DNA of 64,000 nucleotides from Candidatus Pantoea floridensis. Its GTDB lineage: Bacteria > Pseudomonadota > Gammaproteobacteria > Enterobacterales > Enterobacteriaceae. The notes beneath the pieces were generated by a model, which was not told the origin of the DNA, ran no database searches, and saw nothing but the letters and a program-made list of their open reading frames with translations. The stretch's first letter is position 1; every line of letters begins with the position of its first letter. Location: positions 186,001-250,000 of the forward strand of contig NZ_OCMY01000001.1 in the NCBI RefSeq assembly GCF_900215435.1, read 5' to 3'. Shown piece after piece: positions 18,377 to 27,726 of this stretch. The position numbers and the translations under genes are program-made.

Positions 18377-20476
18377 ATGACATCGCTGTTTACCCTGAAA
18401 CGTGGCCGCATGCTGTGCGCACTTGCGTTGGCATTACCCGCCGCAACCTTCGCTGAAGAATCGATTGTTGTCACGGCTCAGCCGCAAGAGAGCGCAACAT
18501 CACCCACGCAAGGCTATCTCGCCACGCGCAGCAGCGGTGCCAGTAAAACCGATCAGCCGTTGATCACGACGCCGCAGTCCATTTCGGTGGTGACGCGTCA
18601 GCAGATGGAAGATCAGGGCGCACAGGATCTCAATCAGGCGCTCGGTTACACGCCAGGGGTGTTCACCAACTTTGGCGGTGCCGCTACGCGCTACGACACC
18701 ATCGCCCTGCGTGGATTCCACGGTGGCGATGTTGATAACACCTTCCTCGATGGCCTGCGCGTCATGAGCGATGGCGGCAGTTTCAACATCCTGCAGGTGG
18801 ATAACTGGTTTCTCGATCGCATTGATGTGATAAAAGGCCCCTCTTCCGCGCTCTACGGCCAAACCGTACCTGGCGGCCTAGTGAATATGGTGAGTAAGCG
18901 TCCGCAGTTCGCTGAAGAGGGCCATTTCCGCCTTTCGACCGGCACCAACGCCACCAACAGCGCCGCGTTTGATTACACCAACGCCATCAACGATCAGTGG
19001 GCATTCCGCTTAACCGGCATCACGCGTAACAGCGATACCCAGTACGATCACACCCGTGAAGAGAAGTATGCGATTTCACCGCAGCTGATGTGGCAGCCGA
19101 GTGAAGACACCAATTTAGTCTTGCGCGCCTATCTGCAAAAAGATCCTTCTGGCGGCTATCACGGTTCGGTGCCGGCTGAAGGTACGCTTTACAGCCACAA
19201 TGGCCGTAAGCTGAGCGACAGTTTCTACGAGGGCGACAGCGCCTACGATCAGTTCAAGCGCCACGAACAGATTTATAGCTATGACTTCTCACATCGCTTT
19301 AACGATGTATGGTCCGTGCACTCAACCGGCAGCTACAGCCATTCGAATACCGCGCTTGATCAGGTGTATCAAATTGGCTGGAATGCCACCAATCCGGACC
19401 TGCTGAATCGCTATTTCTCCGGCGAACGCTCTTCACTGAGCGCATGGGCTAACGACAACCAATTGCAGGCCGATTTCGCGACGGGCGCCGTGCAGCATCG
19501 CGTGACGCTGGGTGCCGAGTATCATCGCTACAAAAATGACATTACCGAAGCCAGCGGAGCCGCCAGTTCGCTGAATGCCTGGAACGGCGATGAAGTGGGC
19601 ATCATGCCGGACTTCGCCTGGACCTCGCAAACGCGCCGCTACTATCAAACCGGCCTGTATTTACAAGATGAGCTGCAGCTCGATCGCTGGCATCTGGATC
19701 TTTCCGGTCGCTATGATCGCATCGTGTCGGAAAACGGCACCAGCCGTCGTCAGGACGATCACATCAGCGGACGTGCCGCACTGCTGTATGCTTTCGAAAA
19801 TGGCGTATCGCCTTACGTCAGCTGGAGCCAGGCGATTACACCAGCGTCATTAACCGATCCTAATGGTAATCAGCTGAAACCGACCACTTCCGAGCAGTAT
19901 GAGGCGGGCGTGAAATATCAGCCGGTCGGGACGCGTGATATGTACACCCTCGCGGTGTACGATTTGACCCAGGACGATGTTGCCAACCGTAACGTGCTCG
20001 ACGGCACCTATACGCCATCAGGCAAAGTGCATTCGCAGGGCATTGAACTTGAAGCGCGCAATCAACTGACGTCACGCTTTAGCACCATCGCCGGCTACAC
20101 GCTGAATCACCTGCGTTTTAAGGATTCGGTAGATGGCAACGACGGCCATACGCCGTATGTCACGCCGAACAGCATGGCGTCTTTATGGGGTCATTATCAG
20201 TTTGATTATGGCTTAAGCGCCGGTGCCGGTGTGCGCTATATCGGCAAACAGTGGGCAGATAACGAAAACACCACGCGTTTGCCATCCGTAACGCTGTTTG
20301 ATGCATCGGTACGCGCGGATCTTGGTGCGTGGAGTTCACAGCTGAAAGGCGCATGGCTGCAGGTCAATGCCAACAACCTGACGGATAAAAAGTATCTGGC
20401 GGCCTGTTATGGCACCGGCTATTGCTATCGCGGCGCCGAGCGCACCGTAATGGCAACGGTAGGCTACGACTTTTAA
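18377..20476 (+). CDS. TonB-dependent siderophore receptor (FhuA/FoxA-like)
   Basis: A 699-aa outer-membrane receptor. A signal peptide ends near ALPAATFA, followed at once by a TonB box (EESIVVTA). The plug domain shows TPQSISVVTRQQMEDQG, TPGVFTNFGG, ALRGF and VIKGPSSALYGQ with PGGLVNMVSKRP, the hallmarks of siderophore receptors. The beta-barrel ends NNLTDKKY, a cysteine pair (AACYGTGYC) and terminal GYDF. This set is typical of hydroxamate receptors such as FhuA and FoxA, so a ferrioxamine- or ferrichrome-type ligand is a reasonable guess. No siderophore biosynthesis or ABC genes are adjacent. Relative to E. coli it is inserted between treA and ymgE. Confidence 0.88.
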   Translation: MTSLFTLKRGRMLCALALALPAATFAEESIVVTAQPQESATSPTQGYLATRSSGASKTDQPLITTPQSISVVTRQQMEDQGAQDLNQALGYTPGVFTNFGGAATRYDTIALRGFHGGDVDNTFLDGLRVMSDGGSFNILQVDNWFLDRIDVIKGPSSALYGQTVPGGLVNMVSKRPQFAEEGHFRLSTGTNATNSAAFDYTNAINDQWAFRLTGITRNSDTQYDHTREEKYAISPQLMWQPSEDTNLVLRAYLQKDPSGGYHGSVPAEGTLYSHNGRKLSDSFYEGDSAYDQFKRHEQIYSYDFSHRFNDVWSVHSTGSYSHSNTALDQVYQIGWNATNPDLLNRYFSGERSSLSAWANDNQLQADFATGAVQHRVTLGAEYHRYKNDITEASGAASSLNAWNGDEVGIMPDFAWTSQTRRYYQTGLYLQDELQLDRWHLDLSGRYDRIVSENGTSRRQDDHISGRAALLYAFENGVSPYVSWSQAITPASLTDPNGNQLKPTTSEQYEAGVKYQPVGTRDMYTLAVYDLTQDDVANRNVLDGTYTPSGKVHSQGIELEARNQLTSRFSTIAGYTLNHLRFKDSVDGNDGHTPYVTPNSMASLWGHYQFDYGLSAGAGVRYIGKQWADNENTTRLPSVTLFDASVRADLGAWSSQLKGAWLQVNANNLTDKKYLAACYGTGYCYRGAERTVMATVGYDF

Positions 20477-20488
20477 CCTGGCATAAAA

Positions 20489-20520
20489 AAATCCGCCATC
20501 CCTGCAAGGATGGCGGATTT
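20489..20520. terminator. Terminator between receptor gene and ymgE
   Basis: AAATCCGCCATCC (20489-20501) pairs perfectly with GGATGGCGGATTT (20508-20520) around CTGCAA. On the minus strand the stem is followed by seven T, so it terminates ymgE; position suggests it also ends the convergent receptor transcript. Confidence 0.9.
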
Positions 20521-20541
20521 CATTAAATCATTTTTGCGCTG

Positions 20542-20790
20542 TTAACTTCGAACTTTGCGGTAAATCCACAGCACCACGATGGCACCAATTACCGCCACCA
20601 CGAAACTGCCGAAGTTGAAACCGTCAACTTTACCGAAACCAAACAGGGTACTGATCCAGCCACCGACCACCGCACCTACCACACCCAACACCACGGTGAT
20701 GATAAAGCCGCCGCCATCTTTGCCCGGCATAATCCACTTAGCGATGATACCGGCAATCAGACCAAAAATAATCCATGAAAGAATACCCAT
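20542..20790 (-). CDS. ymgE: GlsB/YeaQ/YmgE family small membrane protein
   Basis: An 82-aa hydrophobic protein with three membrane segments: SWIIFGLIAGIIAKWI, IITVVLGVVGAVVGGWI and FVVAVIGAIVVLWIY. The MPGKDGGG loop is characteristic of this family, once called transglycosylase-associated. The symbol ymgE follows its position next to ycgR as in E. coli; the paralogue yeaQ is similar in sequence. Function is unknown, with reported links to stress responses. The start has AAGGAG 5 bp upstream. Confidence 0.85.
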   Translation of the reverse strand: MGILSWIIFGLIAGIIAKWIMPGKDGGGFIITVVLGVVGAVVGGWISTLFGFGKVDGFNFGSFVVAVIGAIVVLWIYRKVRS

Positions 20791-20975
20791 GTACTGCTCC
20801 TTACGTTATTAATCAATGTGTTCACCGCAACAAGTATAGACGGGATTTTTTGATCTGCCTCGCAAATTGTCGCAGTAAGACATCGTTGGCATGTTAAAGC
20901 TTAGCGTAGCGGTGCCGATAACTGACGGATAACTTTGGCGCGCGTAAAACAATAATCGGATAAGTGGAGCAGGAC

Positions 20976-21710
20976 GTGGGTGAAGCCGATAAAGAACAAT
21001 ACCTCAAGCGAGGCACATTAGCGGTTTTGGGGGTCATGAAGGACCTGCTGCGTTTTCAAACGCCGCTGATGGTGAGTTTCTCACGTGGGCAGTTTATCAG
21101 CCGCCTGTTGGCAGCCGATGAGGACCAGGTGATCTTTGACCTTGGCAGCAACGCGCTTGATAACGATTTAGCGCTGCAGGGGGGCGAAGTGAATATCGCC
21201 GCAGAAACACACGGTGCGAAAGTGGAGTTTGGCCTCAGCGGTTTACAGCGTATCGACTTCGAAGGATTGCCTGCTTTCGCCGCCTCGCTGCCCGACCTGG
21301 TGTGGCAGATTCAGCGCCGCGAATTTTTCCGCGTAAACGCGCCGCTGGAGCCCGTTTTTTATTGCCACAGTCAATGGCCCGACGGCCGCACTGCACGTTT
21401 CCGTCTGCAGGACCTGTCACTGGGCGGCGTTGGCGTGCTGTTGGACGAAGCGCTGCCTGAGGGTCTGAATCGCGGCGATACCTTTAAAAATCTCCGCGTT
21501 GACCTGGCGGAATATGGTCACTTCGAGGTGACTGCGCAGCTGCTGCACATTGGCGAACGTAGCATCGTTACCAGCAAGAATGAAACCCGCGTGACGCCTC
21601 GCCTGAGCTTCCGCTTTACCGCCATCGAGCCCCTTCAGGAACGTCAGCTGCAGCAGGTGATTTTTGCGCTGGAGCGTCTGGCGCGTGATAAAGCGAATCG
21701 ATTCCAGTAA
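20976..21710 (+). CDS. ycgR: Flagellar brake protein YcgR
   Basis: A 244-aa cyclic di-GMP effector that slows the flagellar motor. The N-terminal YcgR domain (LAVLGVMKDLLRFQTPL) is followed by a PilZ domain with the c-di-GMP-binding RRxxxR motif (RREFFR, residues about 112-117) and DLSLGGVGVLL. The length equals E. coli YcgR (244 aa) if GTG at 20976 is the start, which has GGAG 6 bp upstream; GTG 20964 lacks one. The C-terminus has the usual ERQLQQVIFALERLARDKA helix. It is the first core gene before the sugar locus inserted between it and emtA. Confidence 0.92.
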   Translation: MGEADKEQYLKRGTLAVLGVMKDLLRFQTPLMVSFSRGQFISRLLAADEDQVIFDLGSNALDNDLALQGGEVNIAAETHGAKVEFGLSGLQRIDFEGLPAFAASLPDLVWQIQRREFFRVNAPLEPVFYCHSQWPDGRTARFRLQDLSLGGVGVLLDEALPEGLNRGDTFKNLRVDLAEYGHFEVTAQLLHIGERSIVTSKNETRVTPRLSFRFTAIEPLQERQLQQVIFALERLARDKANRFQ

Positions 21711-21714
21711 CCCA

Positions 21715-21734
21715 GGTGCGCATCAATGCGCACC
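21715..21734. repeat. Short palindromic repeat after ycgR
   Basis: GGTGCGCATCAATGCGCACC forms a hairpin with 9-bp arms between the convergent ycgR and kinase genes. Read on the minus strand it begins CGTCGGGTGCGCATTGATGC, so it is a member of the CGTAGGG palindrome family of this window. Confidence 0.8.
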
Positions 21735-21752
21735 CGACGAAAACCGCACCGG

Positions 21753-23240
21753 TCAATGCGGCTGATAGCGACAGCGTGCCACCGCATCAAGCCACCCCTG
21801 ATAATTATCCTGCATGCTTTTCGCCTGATCCTCACGCGGCAAAATGACGCTGCCCCCCTGCAATGCCTGCATCTCACTGCCCTGTTGCCACCAGTTAAGT
21901 TGGCGGCCCGCCAATAACGCTGCGCCCAATGCGGAGACTTCCGCTGTTGGCGCTCGCTTAAGTGGCCGCTGCAATACATCCGCCTGCAGCTGCATCAACC
22001 AGCTGTTTTCCGTGGCGCTGCCATCAACGCACAACGCTGGCAACCGCACGCCGCTAGCCTGTTCCATCGCGAAAAACACATCCGCAATCTGAAAAGCGAT
22101 CGATTCCAGCGCCACGCGCGCCAGTACTTCTGGCGTCGCCGCATCGGTCAGCCCGCACACCATACCGCGCGCTTTAAGATCCCACCATGGCGCACCCAGG
22201 CCGGAGAGCGCTGGCACAAAATAGATGCCCTGATTGTGCTCGCTGCGCTGGGCCAGCGCCGTAAGTTCGCGCGGATCGCTAACGCCGATCATGCGCCCAA
22301 GCCACGCGGCACCCGATCCGGTATGGGTGATGTTGCCTTCAAAAGCGTAGCGCAGCGTGCCGTCGTGCCAGGCTACCGTGGTGCTGAGGCCATTTTCGGT
22401 GAGCAACGGCGTCGCCATTGACATCATTAATGACGACCCGGTGCCGTAAGTCGCTTTCACCACCTCCTCGTTGCCGCTGCGCTGCGCTTGCAGCGCGGCG
22501 TGCGAATCACCGATGCGTGCCAGAATTGGCGTGCCTGGCGTTAAACCGGGAATATCATGACGTATTACCACGCCATGGGCGCTGGCCGACGGCACAATCT
22601 GCGGTAGCGCCGCGCGTGGAATGTGGAATAACGCCAGCAGTTCATCATCCCAGTCGCCGCTGTGCAGGTTATAGAGTTGGGTGCGCGCCGCATTAGCATG
22701 ATCGGTAACGAAGCTTTCGCCCTGACTCAGCTGCCAGCTCAGCCAGCTGTCTACCGTGCCGATGCACAGTTCCCCGGCCTGCGCCCGCACCAAACCCTTC
22801 GGCAGCGCGGCGAGCATGCCGGTGAGTTTGGCGGCAGGAAACATTGGATCGACCGCTAATCCAGTCAGACCCGTAATACGCGGCGCTTTACCCGCCATAC
22901 GTAAATCACGGCAACAGGCTTCCGAGCGACGATCCTGCCAACTCACGAGCGGCGTCAACGGCTCGCCGTTATGTCGTTGCCAGATCAGTACCGATTCGCG
23001 CTGGTTACTGATCGCCACCGCTGCCACCTCCGCGCCTGCGCACTGCGCCAGGCAAGCACTCACCGCCTGTTTTACCGCCTGCCAAATCGCCAGCGGGTCC
23101 TGCTCGGCCAGGCCCGGCTGCGGATGTTCCAGCGTCAGCGGCTGGCTAGCGCGCGCCACCACGTTTCCAGCGCGATCCACCGCAATCGCTTTCGCGTTGG
23201 TGGTGCCTTCATCAATCGCCAGTATCAACGAACCTGCCAT
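21753..23240 (-). CDS. FGGY-family carbohydrate kinase of the sugar locus
   Basis: A 495-aa sugar kinase. The N-terminal phosphate-binding segment is LAIDEGTTNAKAIAVD, followed by ISNQRESVLIW and VSWQDRRS. The catalytic-base aspartate region is GTVDSWLSWQL, and C-terminal ATP-binding motifs include TYGTGSSLMM, EGNITHTGSGAAW and CVDGSATENSWLMQ. It is closest in style to glycerol, erythritol and xylulose kinases. Its substrate cannot be fixed by eye. It is the last gene of a unit with a split transketolase, so its product is probably a ketose phosphate that the transketolase cleaves. ATG 23240 lies 1 bp after the upstream stop codon and has GGAG in range. Confidence 0.85.
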   Translation of the reverse strand: MAGSLILAIDEGTTNAKAIAVDRAGNVVARASQPLTLEHPQPGLAEQDPLAIWQAVKQAVSACLAQCAGAEVAAVAISNQRESVLIWQRHNGEPLTPLVSWQDRRSEACCRDLRMAGKAPRITGLTGLAVDPMFPAAKLTGMLAALPKGLVRAQAGELCIGTVDSWLSWQLSQGESFVTDHANAARTQLYNLHSGDWDDELLALFHIPRAALPQIVPSASAHGVVIRHDIPGLTPGTPILARIGDSHAALQAQRSGNEEVVKATYGTGSSLMMSMATPLLTENGLSTTVAWHDGTLRYAFEGNITHTGSGAAWLGRMIGVSDPRELTALAQRSEHNQGIYFVPALSGLGAPWWDLKARGMVCGLTDAATPEVLARVALESIAFQIADVFFAMEQASGVRLPALCVDGSATENSWLMQLQADVLQRPLKRAPTAEVSALGAALLAGRQLNWWQQGSEMQALQGGSVILPREDQAKSMQDNYQGWLDAVARCRYQPH

Positions 23241-23241
23241 T

Positions 23242-24186
23242 TTACGCTCCTGCACAGATGCGCACTGCACGCTTCACCACGCTGGCTGCGTCAATGCCAT
23301 GACGAGCACGCGTTGAAGCGCGATCGCCTGCAATGGCGTACTCGCCGTCCGGTATGCCCAAACGTAATAGCGGGATACCACAGCCACCTTCAGCCAGCAC
23401 TTCTGCCACCAGGCTGCCGACGCCGCCGTTAACGTTATGCTCCTCTACGGTGATGACCGCTGGATAGTGATTTAACAGCTCGCGCAGCCGTTGGGTATCA
23501 CAAGGTCGAATCGATGGAATGGCGATCACACCCGCGCTAATGCCTTGCGCATGCAGTTGCTCGGCGGCGTGAACCACCTCGTGTACCGTCGAGCCCATCG
23601 CCACCAGCACGATGTCATCACCTTCACGTAAAACATCAATCTGGCCGGGACGGAATTGATAGTTTTCATCGTGTAGCTGCGGCAGATCTTTGCCGTCGAG
23701 ACGGATGTACACTGGGCCGACATGCGCCAGCGCGTACTCAATGATCTGGCGACACTCCAGCGGGCAGGATGGCGCATAGATTTCGATGTTGCCGAAGCCG
23801 CGCATCACGGCAATGTCGTCGATGCTGTGATGGGTGCTGGCCAGCGGCCCATAGCTGGCGCCAGCATTCAGGCCAAACAGTTTGACGTTAGTGTTGTTGT
23901 AGCAGACGTCGACTTTTACCTGCTCATTAGCGCGGGAAACCAGGAACGGCGCGGCATTACAGGTGACGGCGACTTTGCCGCCAATCGCCAGACCGGCGGC
24001 GGTGCCCACCAGCGTTTGTTCTGCGATGCCGACATTAATCAGGCGATGGGGAAACGCTTGAATAAACGGCGCGATTTTGGCGGTTGAGGTGGAATCCGCC
24101 ACCACCGGCACTAAATCAACGCCGCGATTCACCGCATCGATAAATGCCTCGACCATCACCGTCGCCAGGTGTTTTGCATTACTCAT
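23242..24186 (-). CDS. Transketolase, C-terminal subunit
   Basis: A 314-aa protein equal to the second half of transketolase: the pyrimidine-binding domain (VVADSTSTAKIAPF, then the catalytic glutamate in INVGIAEQTLVGTAAGLA) and the C-terminal domain (VLVAMGSTVHEV, HNVNGGVGSL). Such subunits work only with a matching N-terminal partner, encoded just upstream; the reading frames overlap by 8 bp, which suggests coupled translation. Together they replace a single about 660-aa enzyme. Sitting with a kinase and sugar importer, the pair probably acts on a dedicated ketose phosphate and not in the general pentose phosphate pathway. Confidence 0.9.
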   Translation of the reverse strand: MSNAKHLATVMVEAFIDAVNRGVDLVPVVADSTSTAKIAPFIQAFPHRLINVGIAEQTLVGTAAGLAIGGKVAVTCNAAPFLVSRANEQVKVDVCYNNTNVKLFGLNAGASYGPLASTHHSIDDIAVMRGFGNIEIYAPSCPLECRQIIEYALAHVGPVYIRLDGKDLPQLHDENYQFRPGQIDVLREGDDIVLVAMGSTVHEVVHAAEQLHAQGISAGVIAIPSIRPCDTQRLRELLNHYPAVITVEEHNVNGGVGSLVAEVLAEGGCGIPLLRLGIPDGEYAIAGDRASTRARHGIDAASVVKRAVRICAGA

Positions 24187-25012
24187 CTTTCAGCTCCTCC
24201 AATGCCAATGCAATCTCTTCGCCTTTCGGCACGCGGTGATGCCACTCCGGTTTACTCTGAATAAAGGAGATGCCGAAGCCTTTTTCGGTATGCGCCACAA
24301 TCACCTGCGGCTTGCCGCCGTTACGTGGCAGCTTTTCGATGGCCTCAACCACGGCAGCCATGTCATTGCCGCTACACTCGCTCACCTCCAGGCCAAAGGC
24401 GCGCCATTTTTCCGGCAGCGGATCGGTGTTCATGATGTCGCGCGTATGGCCCGCCAGCTGCAGCTTGTTCTTGTCGTTGATGATCACCAGGTTATCGAGG
24501 CCGTAATGTGCCGCCACCAGCGCCGCTTCCCAGTTACTGCCCTCCGCCAGTTCTCCGTCGCCGGTGACGACAAATATGCGTCGGTCGCTGTTATCTTTCT
24601 TCGCTGCTAAGGCAATGCCGACGGCGACCGGTAATCCGTGCCCCAGCGCGCCGGTGTTCAGCTCAACGCCCGGCGTTTTCTGCCGTACCGGATGGCCCGG
24701 CAGAGGTGAATCCGCATGCTGATACGTCGGCAGCCATTCGGTGGGGAAATAACCCGCTTCCGCCAGCACGCAGTAATAACCGCCAACTGCGTGGCCTTTC
24801 GACTGAATATAAATGTCACGCCGGGGATCGTTGGTGCGATCCGGCGCGCAGTTAAGGATGCGGAAATAGAGCGCGGTCAAAATCTCCACCTGAGAGAGAT
24901 CGGCCCCCGTGTGCCCACCTGCCGGGCTGCCTGCATTAAGCTGGATGATGCGGCGGCGCACGGCACGCGCTTTGGCGGCCAGATCCGCTATCGAGTAGTT
25001 GAAAGGATTCAT
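24179..25012 (-). CDS. Transketolase, N-terminal subunit
   Basis: A 277-aa protein equal to the first half of transketolase, which binds the thiamine diphosphate pyrophosphate and Mg2+. Conserved features: NAGSPAGGHTGADLS, KGHAVGGYYCVLAE, LGHGLPVAVGIALAAK, and the ThDP motif beginning GDGELAEGSNWEAA and continuing to IINDKNKLQLAG. The start has AGAGG upstream. The gene begins a separate transcription unit: a terminator lies between it and the permease gene, and the palindrome GAATATATATTC lies 29 bp before its start. Confidence 0.9.
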   Translation of the reverse strand: MNPFNYSIADLAAKARAVRRRIIQLNAGSPAGGHTGADLSQVEILTALYFRILNCAPDRTNDPRRDIYIQSKGHAVGGYYCVLAEAGYFPTEWLPTYQHADSPLPGHPVRQKTPGVELNTGALGHGLPVAVGIALAAKKDNSDRRIFVVTGDGELAEGSNWEAALVAAHYGLDNLVIINDKNKLQLAGHTRDIMNTDPLPEKWRAFGLEVSECSGNDMAAVVEAIEKLPRNGGKPQVIVAHTEKGFGISFIQSKPEWHHRVPKGEEIALALEELKDE

Positions 25013-25040
25013 AAATACCTCTGAATTTTAAATCGATAAT

Positions 25041-25052
25041 GAATATATATTC
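25041..25052. promoter_or_regulatory. Palindromic operator candidate before transketolase genes
   Basis: GAATATATATTC, a perfect 12-bp palindrome, lies 29 bp upstream of the transketolase N-subunit start. The same 12 bp recur at 29293-29304 before the other transcription unit of this locus. The shared site suggests common control, most simply by the SorC-type regulator. Confidence 0.65.
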
Positions 25053-25060
25053 TTGATAAA

Positions 25061-25093
25061 GAAAAAAAGGTGCAGACTCACTACGCCTGCACC
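25061..25093 (-). terminator. Terminator after the ABC permease gene
   Basis: On the minus strand GGTGCAG and CTGCACC (25087-25093 and 25069-25075) form a 7-bp stem followed by seven T. It lies just beyond the permease stop, dividing the locus into a transporter unit and a transketolase-kinase unit. Confidence 0.8.
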
Positions 25094-25100
25094 CAACCGA

Positions 25101-26207
25101 TTACCTTTTTGCCGGACTGGCACTCTCCTCAATCACCGCTTTTTGTGCCACCACTGCCGCTTTCTGCTGCATGCGACTTTGCATCTGGTCGATGATCACC
25201 GCCACGATAATCACGATGCCTTTAATCACCATCTGCCAGAACTCGCTGACACCCATCATGATCAAACCATCGGCGAGAAAGCCGATAACGAAAGCACCAA
25301 TCAGCGTGCCGAGAATGGTGCCGCGCCCACCGGCCAGCGAGGTGCCGCCGAGCACCACGGCAGCAATGGCGTTCATTTCAAATGAAGTGCCGTTAGCCGG
25401 ATGGCTGGCCACCAGCTGTGACGAGACCACGATGCCAGCAATGGCCGCACAGAAGCCGGAAATGGCGTATACCCAGATTTTTATCGACTTCACCTTCACG
25501 CCCGAGAGCTCCGCCGCGCGTTCGTTATCGCCAATCGCATAAACCTGACGGCCAAAGGGCAGGCGCCGCGCGACGTAAGCAATGATCAGCGCCAATAGCA
25601 CCATCATCCAGATGGCCCATGGCAAACCAAGAAAATAGCCCGCGCCAATCTTGTCGAATCCGGTATTGCCCAGCAGCGCATTGCCCTGCAGACCGGGGAA
25701 GGTTTCGCCCCCCGACGTGAGCATCGCCGTGCCGCGCAGGATATACATGGTGCCGAGCGTGCAGATAAATGGCGCCACGTTGTAGCGGGTGATAATCCAG
25801 CCGTTAGCTGCGCCAATCACGCCGCCAATCAGCAGCACGATGGGCACAATCACCCACACGCTGGGGAAGATGGCGATGCCGAACATCGGCAGCACAATGC
25901 CTTTGGTAATCAGCCAACCGGCAATCATGCCGCACAGCCCGAGCGTTGCGCCGATGGAAAGATCGATGCCCGCGGTGATAATGACAAAGGTGATACCAAG
26001 CGCGAGGAAGGCATTAATGGCGATGTGTTTCACCATGATCACCAGGCTACCGGGCGCAAGGAAATCCGGCACGGTGATGGCAAAGAAGCCAACAATCAGA
26101 AACAGCGCAATAAAGGTGCGCAGTTTTAACAACAGCAATATCAGGCTTTCGCGTGAATTGAACGCTTTGCCCGGCGTTGAGAGCGCGAGCGCGCCGTTAT
26201 TTTTCAT
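25101..26207 (-). CDS. Ribose-type sugar ABC transporter permease
   Basis: A 368-aa inner-membrane permease of the RbsC/AraH group. About ten hydrophobic segments follow a 30-residue cytoplasmic lead. Family motifs include GITFVIITAGIDLSIGATLGL, ITRYNVAPFICTLGT and the cytoplasmic coupling loop AIGDNERAAELSGV, then VVLGGTSLAGGRGTILGTLIGA. It carries a longer C-terminal tail than RbsC (QSRMQQKAAVVAQKAV). It starts 1 bp after the stop of the ATPase gene. With the ATPase and binding protein it forms a complete high-affinity importer. Confidence 0.92.
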   Translation of the reverse strand: MKNNGALALSTPGKAFNSRESLILLLLKLRTFIALFLIVGFFAITVPDFLAPGSLVIMVKHIAINAFLALGITFVIITAGIDLSIGATLGLCGMIAGWLITKGIVLPMFGIAIFPSVWVIVPIVLLIGGVIGAANGWIITRYNVAPFICTLGTMYILRGTAMLTSGGETFPGLQGNALLGNTGFDKIGAGYFLGLPWAIWMMVLLALIIAYVARRLPFGRQVYAIGDNERAAELSGVKVKSIKIWVYAISGFCAAIAGIVVSSQLVASHPANGTSFEMNAIAAVVLGGTSLAGGRGTILGTLIGAFVIGFLADGLIMMGVSEFWQMVIKGIVIIVAVIIDQMQSRMQQKAAVVAQKAVIEESASPAKR

Positions 26208-26208
26208 A

Positions 26209-27726
26209 TCAGAACCCTTGTGCGCTTGCTTTAACCAGCGCCGCCTCTTCCGCTTCAGCGCGCGGCAGGTCAGCAGTCAGTTTGCCGCCGGACATCACAA
26301 GGATGCGATCGGCAACGGCCATAATTTCCTTCAGGTCCGAGGTGGAGAACACCACCGCAATGCCCTGCTCCGATAACTTAACCATCATGCGGAACACTTC
26401 GCCTTTTGCACCGACGTCAATGCCGCGACTCGGTTCATCCAGCAGCAGCAAGCGCGGGTTGGTCAGCAGCGAGCGGCCAATCACCACTTTCTGCTGATTA
26501 CCGCCGCTTAACGCGCTGATGGCGACATCCGGCGAGGAGATTTTGATGGCCAGATTGCCAACGGTGCTGGCCACCACGTCGCGTTCGGCCTGATCAGAAA
26601 TCACGGTGCGATGGGAGAGGCGTCGCCATAGGCTGGCGATGGTCAGATTGCTCGCCACCGACGAGATGGGAAAAATGCCTGAGCGTTTGCGATCTTCCGG
26701 GACCAGGCTCATCCCCATGCGGATGCGTTCTGCGGTGGGCAGGCGCGTCGGCAGCGGTTTGCTATCAAGCCACAGCTTGCCCAAATAGTTACGCTGGGTG
26801 CCGAGTAAGCACTCAAACAGCTCGGTACGCCCGGCGCCCATTAAGCCGTAAATGCCGACGATTTCGCCGGAACGCACCTGGAAACTGACGTCATCCACCA
26901 ACGTATTGCCATTCGGGCTGACGCAGGTGATGTGTTCCGCTTCCAGCACCGGTGCGCCAAACTGCCGGTTCGCTGGCAGGAAGGTGTTAACCGGATCGCT
27001 GCCGAGCATTTCATGCACGATCCACGGCACATCGATATCGCTCACCTGGGCTTCAGCCTGAAACCGGCCGTCGCGCAGAATGGTGATCACATCGCCAATC
27101 GCCATCAACTCCTCCAGCCGATGCGAGATGTAGATGATGGAAACGCCCTGACGCGTCAGTTCGCGGATCACCCGAAATAGCATCTCTACTTCGGTTTTGC
27201 TCAGCGCCGAGGTGGGTTCGTCGAGGATGAGAATGTCAGCATCCTCCGCCAGCGCTTTGGCGATCTCCACCAGCTGCTGCTGGCCAACTTTGAGGTTGCC
27301 GACCTTCTCATCCGGTGAAATCGGCTGATCGAGGCGCTGCATCAGCGCAGCGGTGCGGCGTTTCTGCTCGGCTTCGTTGATCGGACGTATGCCGCGCTGA
27401 ATTTCGCGACCAAGAAAAATGTTCTCTGCCACGCTGAGGTTTTCAAACAGGTTAAGTTCCTGATGCACCATGCCGATGCCGTGGCGCGCGGCGTCACGCG
27501 TGCTGCTGAAAGCCACTTTTTGCCCATTAAGCAGCATTTCACCACTGGTCGGCTGCTGCACGCCGGCGATAATTTTCATGAGCGTCGATTTACCCGCCCC
27601 GTTCTCGCCAATGATGACGTTGACCTTGCCGCGCCATACGCGGTAATCCACGCGATCTAGCGCGAGCGTGCCAGGAAACAGCATCGACATCTGGTTAGCC
27701 TGCAGAATGATTTCATCGCTCATCAT
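26209..27726 (-). CDS. Ribose-type sugar ABC transporter ATPase (two ATPase domains)
   Basis: A 505-aa fused ATPase of the RbsA/AraG group. The first domain has Walker A GENGAGKSTLMK, signature LKVGQQQLVEIAKAL and Walker B ILILDEPTSAL. The second has a degenerate Walker A (YGLMGAGRTELF), signature LSGGNQQKVVIGRSL and Walker B LLLLDEPSRGID. The degenerate second P-loop is normal for this group. ATG 27726 overlaps the upstream DUF2291 stop (ATGATGA), implying coupling. Confidence 0.93.
   Translation of the reverse strand: MMSDEIILQANQMSMLFPGTLALDRVDYRVWRGKVNVIIGENGAGKSTLMKIIAGVQQPTSGEMLLNGQKVAFSSTRDAARHGIGMVHQELNLFENLSVAENIFLGREIQRGIRPINEAEQKRRTAALMQRLDQPISPDEKVGNLKVGQQQLVEIAKALAEDADILILDEPTSALSKTEVEMLFRVIRELTRQGVSIIYISHRLEELMAIGDVITILRDGRFQAEAQVSDIDVPWIVHEMLGSDPVNTFLPANRQFGAPVLEAEHITCVSPNGNTLVDDVSFQVRSGEIVGIYGLMGAGRTELFECLLGTQRNYLGKLWLDSKPLPTRLPTAERIRMGMSLVPEDRKRSGIFPISSVASNLTIASLWRRLSHRTVISDQAERDVVASTVGNLAIKISSPDVAISALSGGNQQKVVIGRSLLTNPRLLLLDEPSRGIDVGAKGEVFRMMVKLSEQGIAVVFSTSDLKEIMAVADRILVMSGGKLTADLPRAEAEEAALVKASAQGF

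Noticed and set aside
21753..23240. Calling the kinase glycerol kinase (glpK)
   Set aside because: No glycerol facilitator or glycerol-phosphate dehydrogenase is nearby and it is the last gene of a transketolase unit; only the FGGY family is supported.
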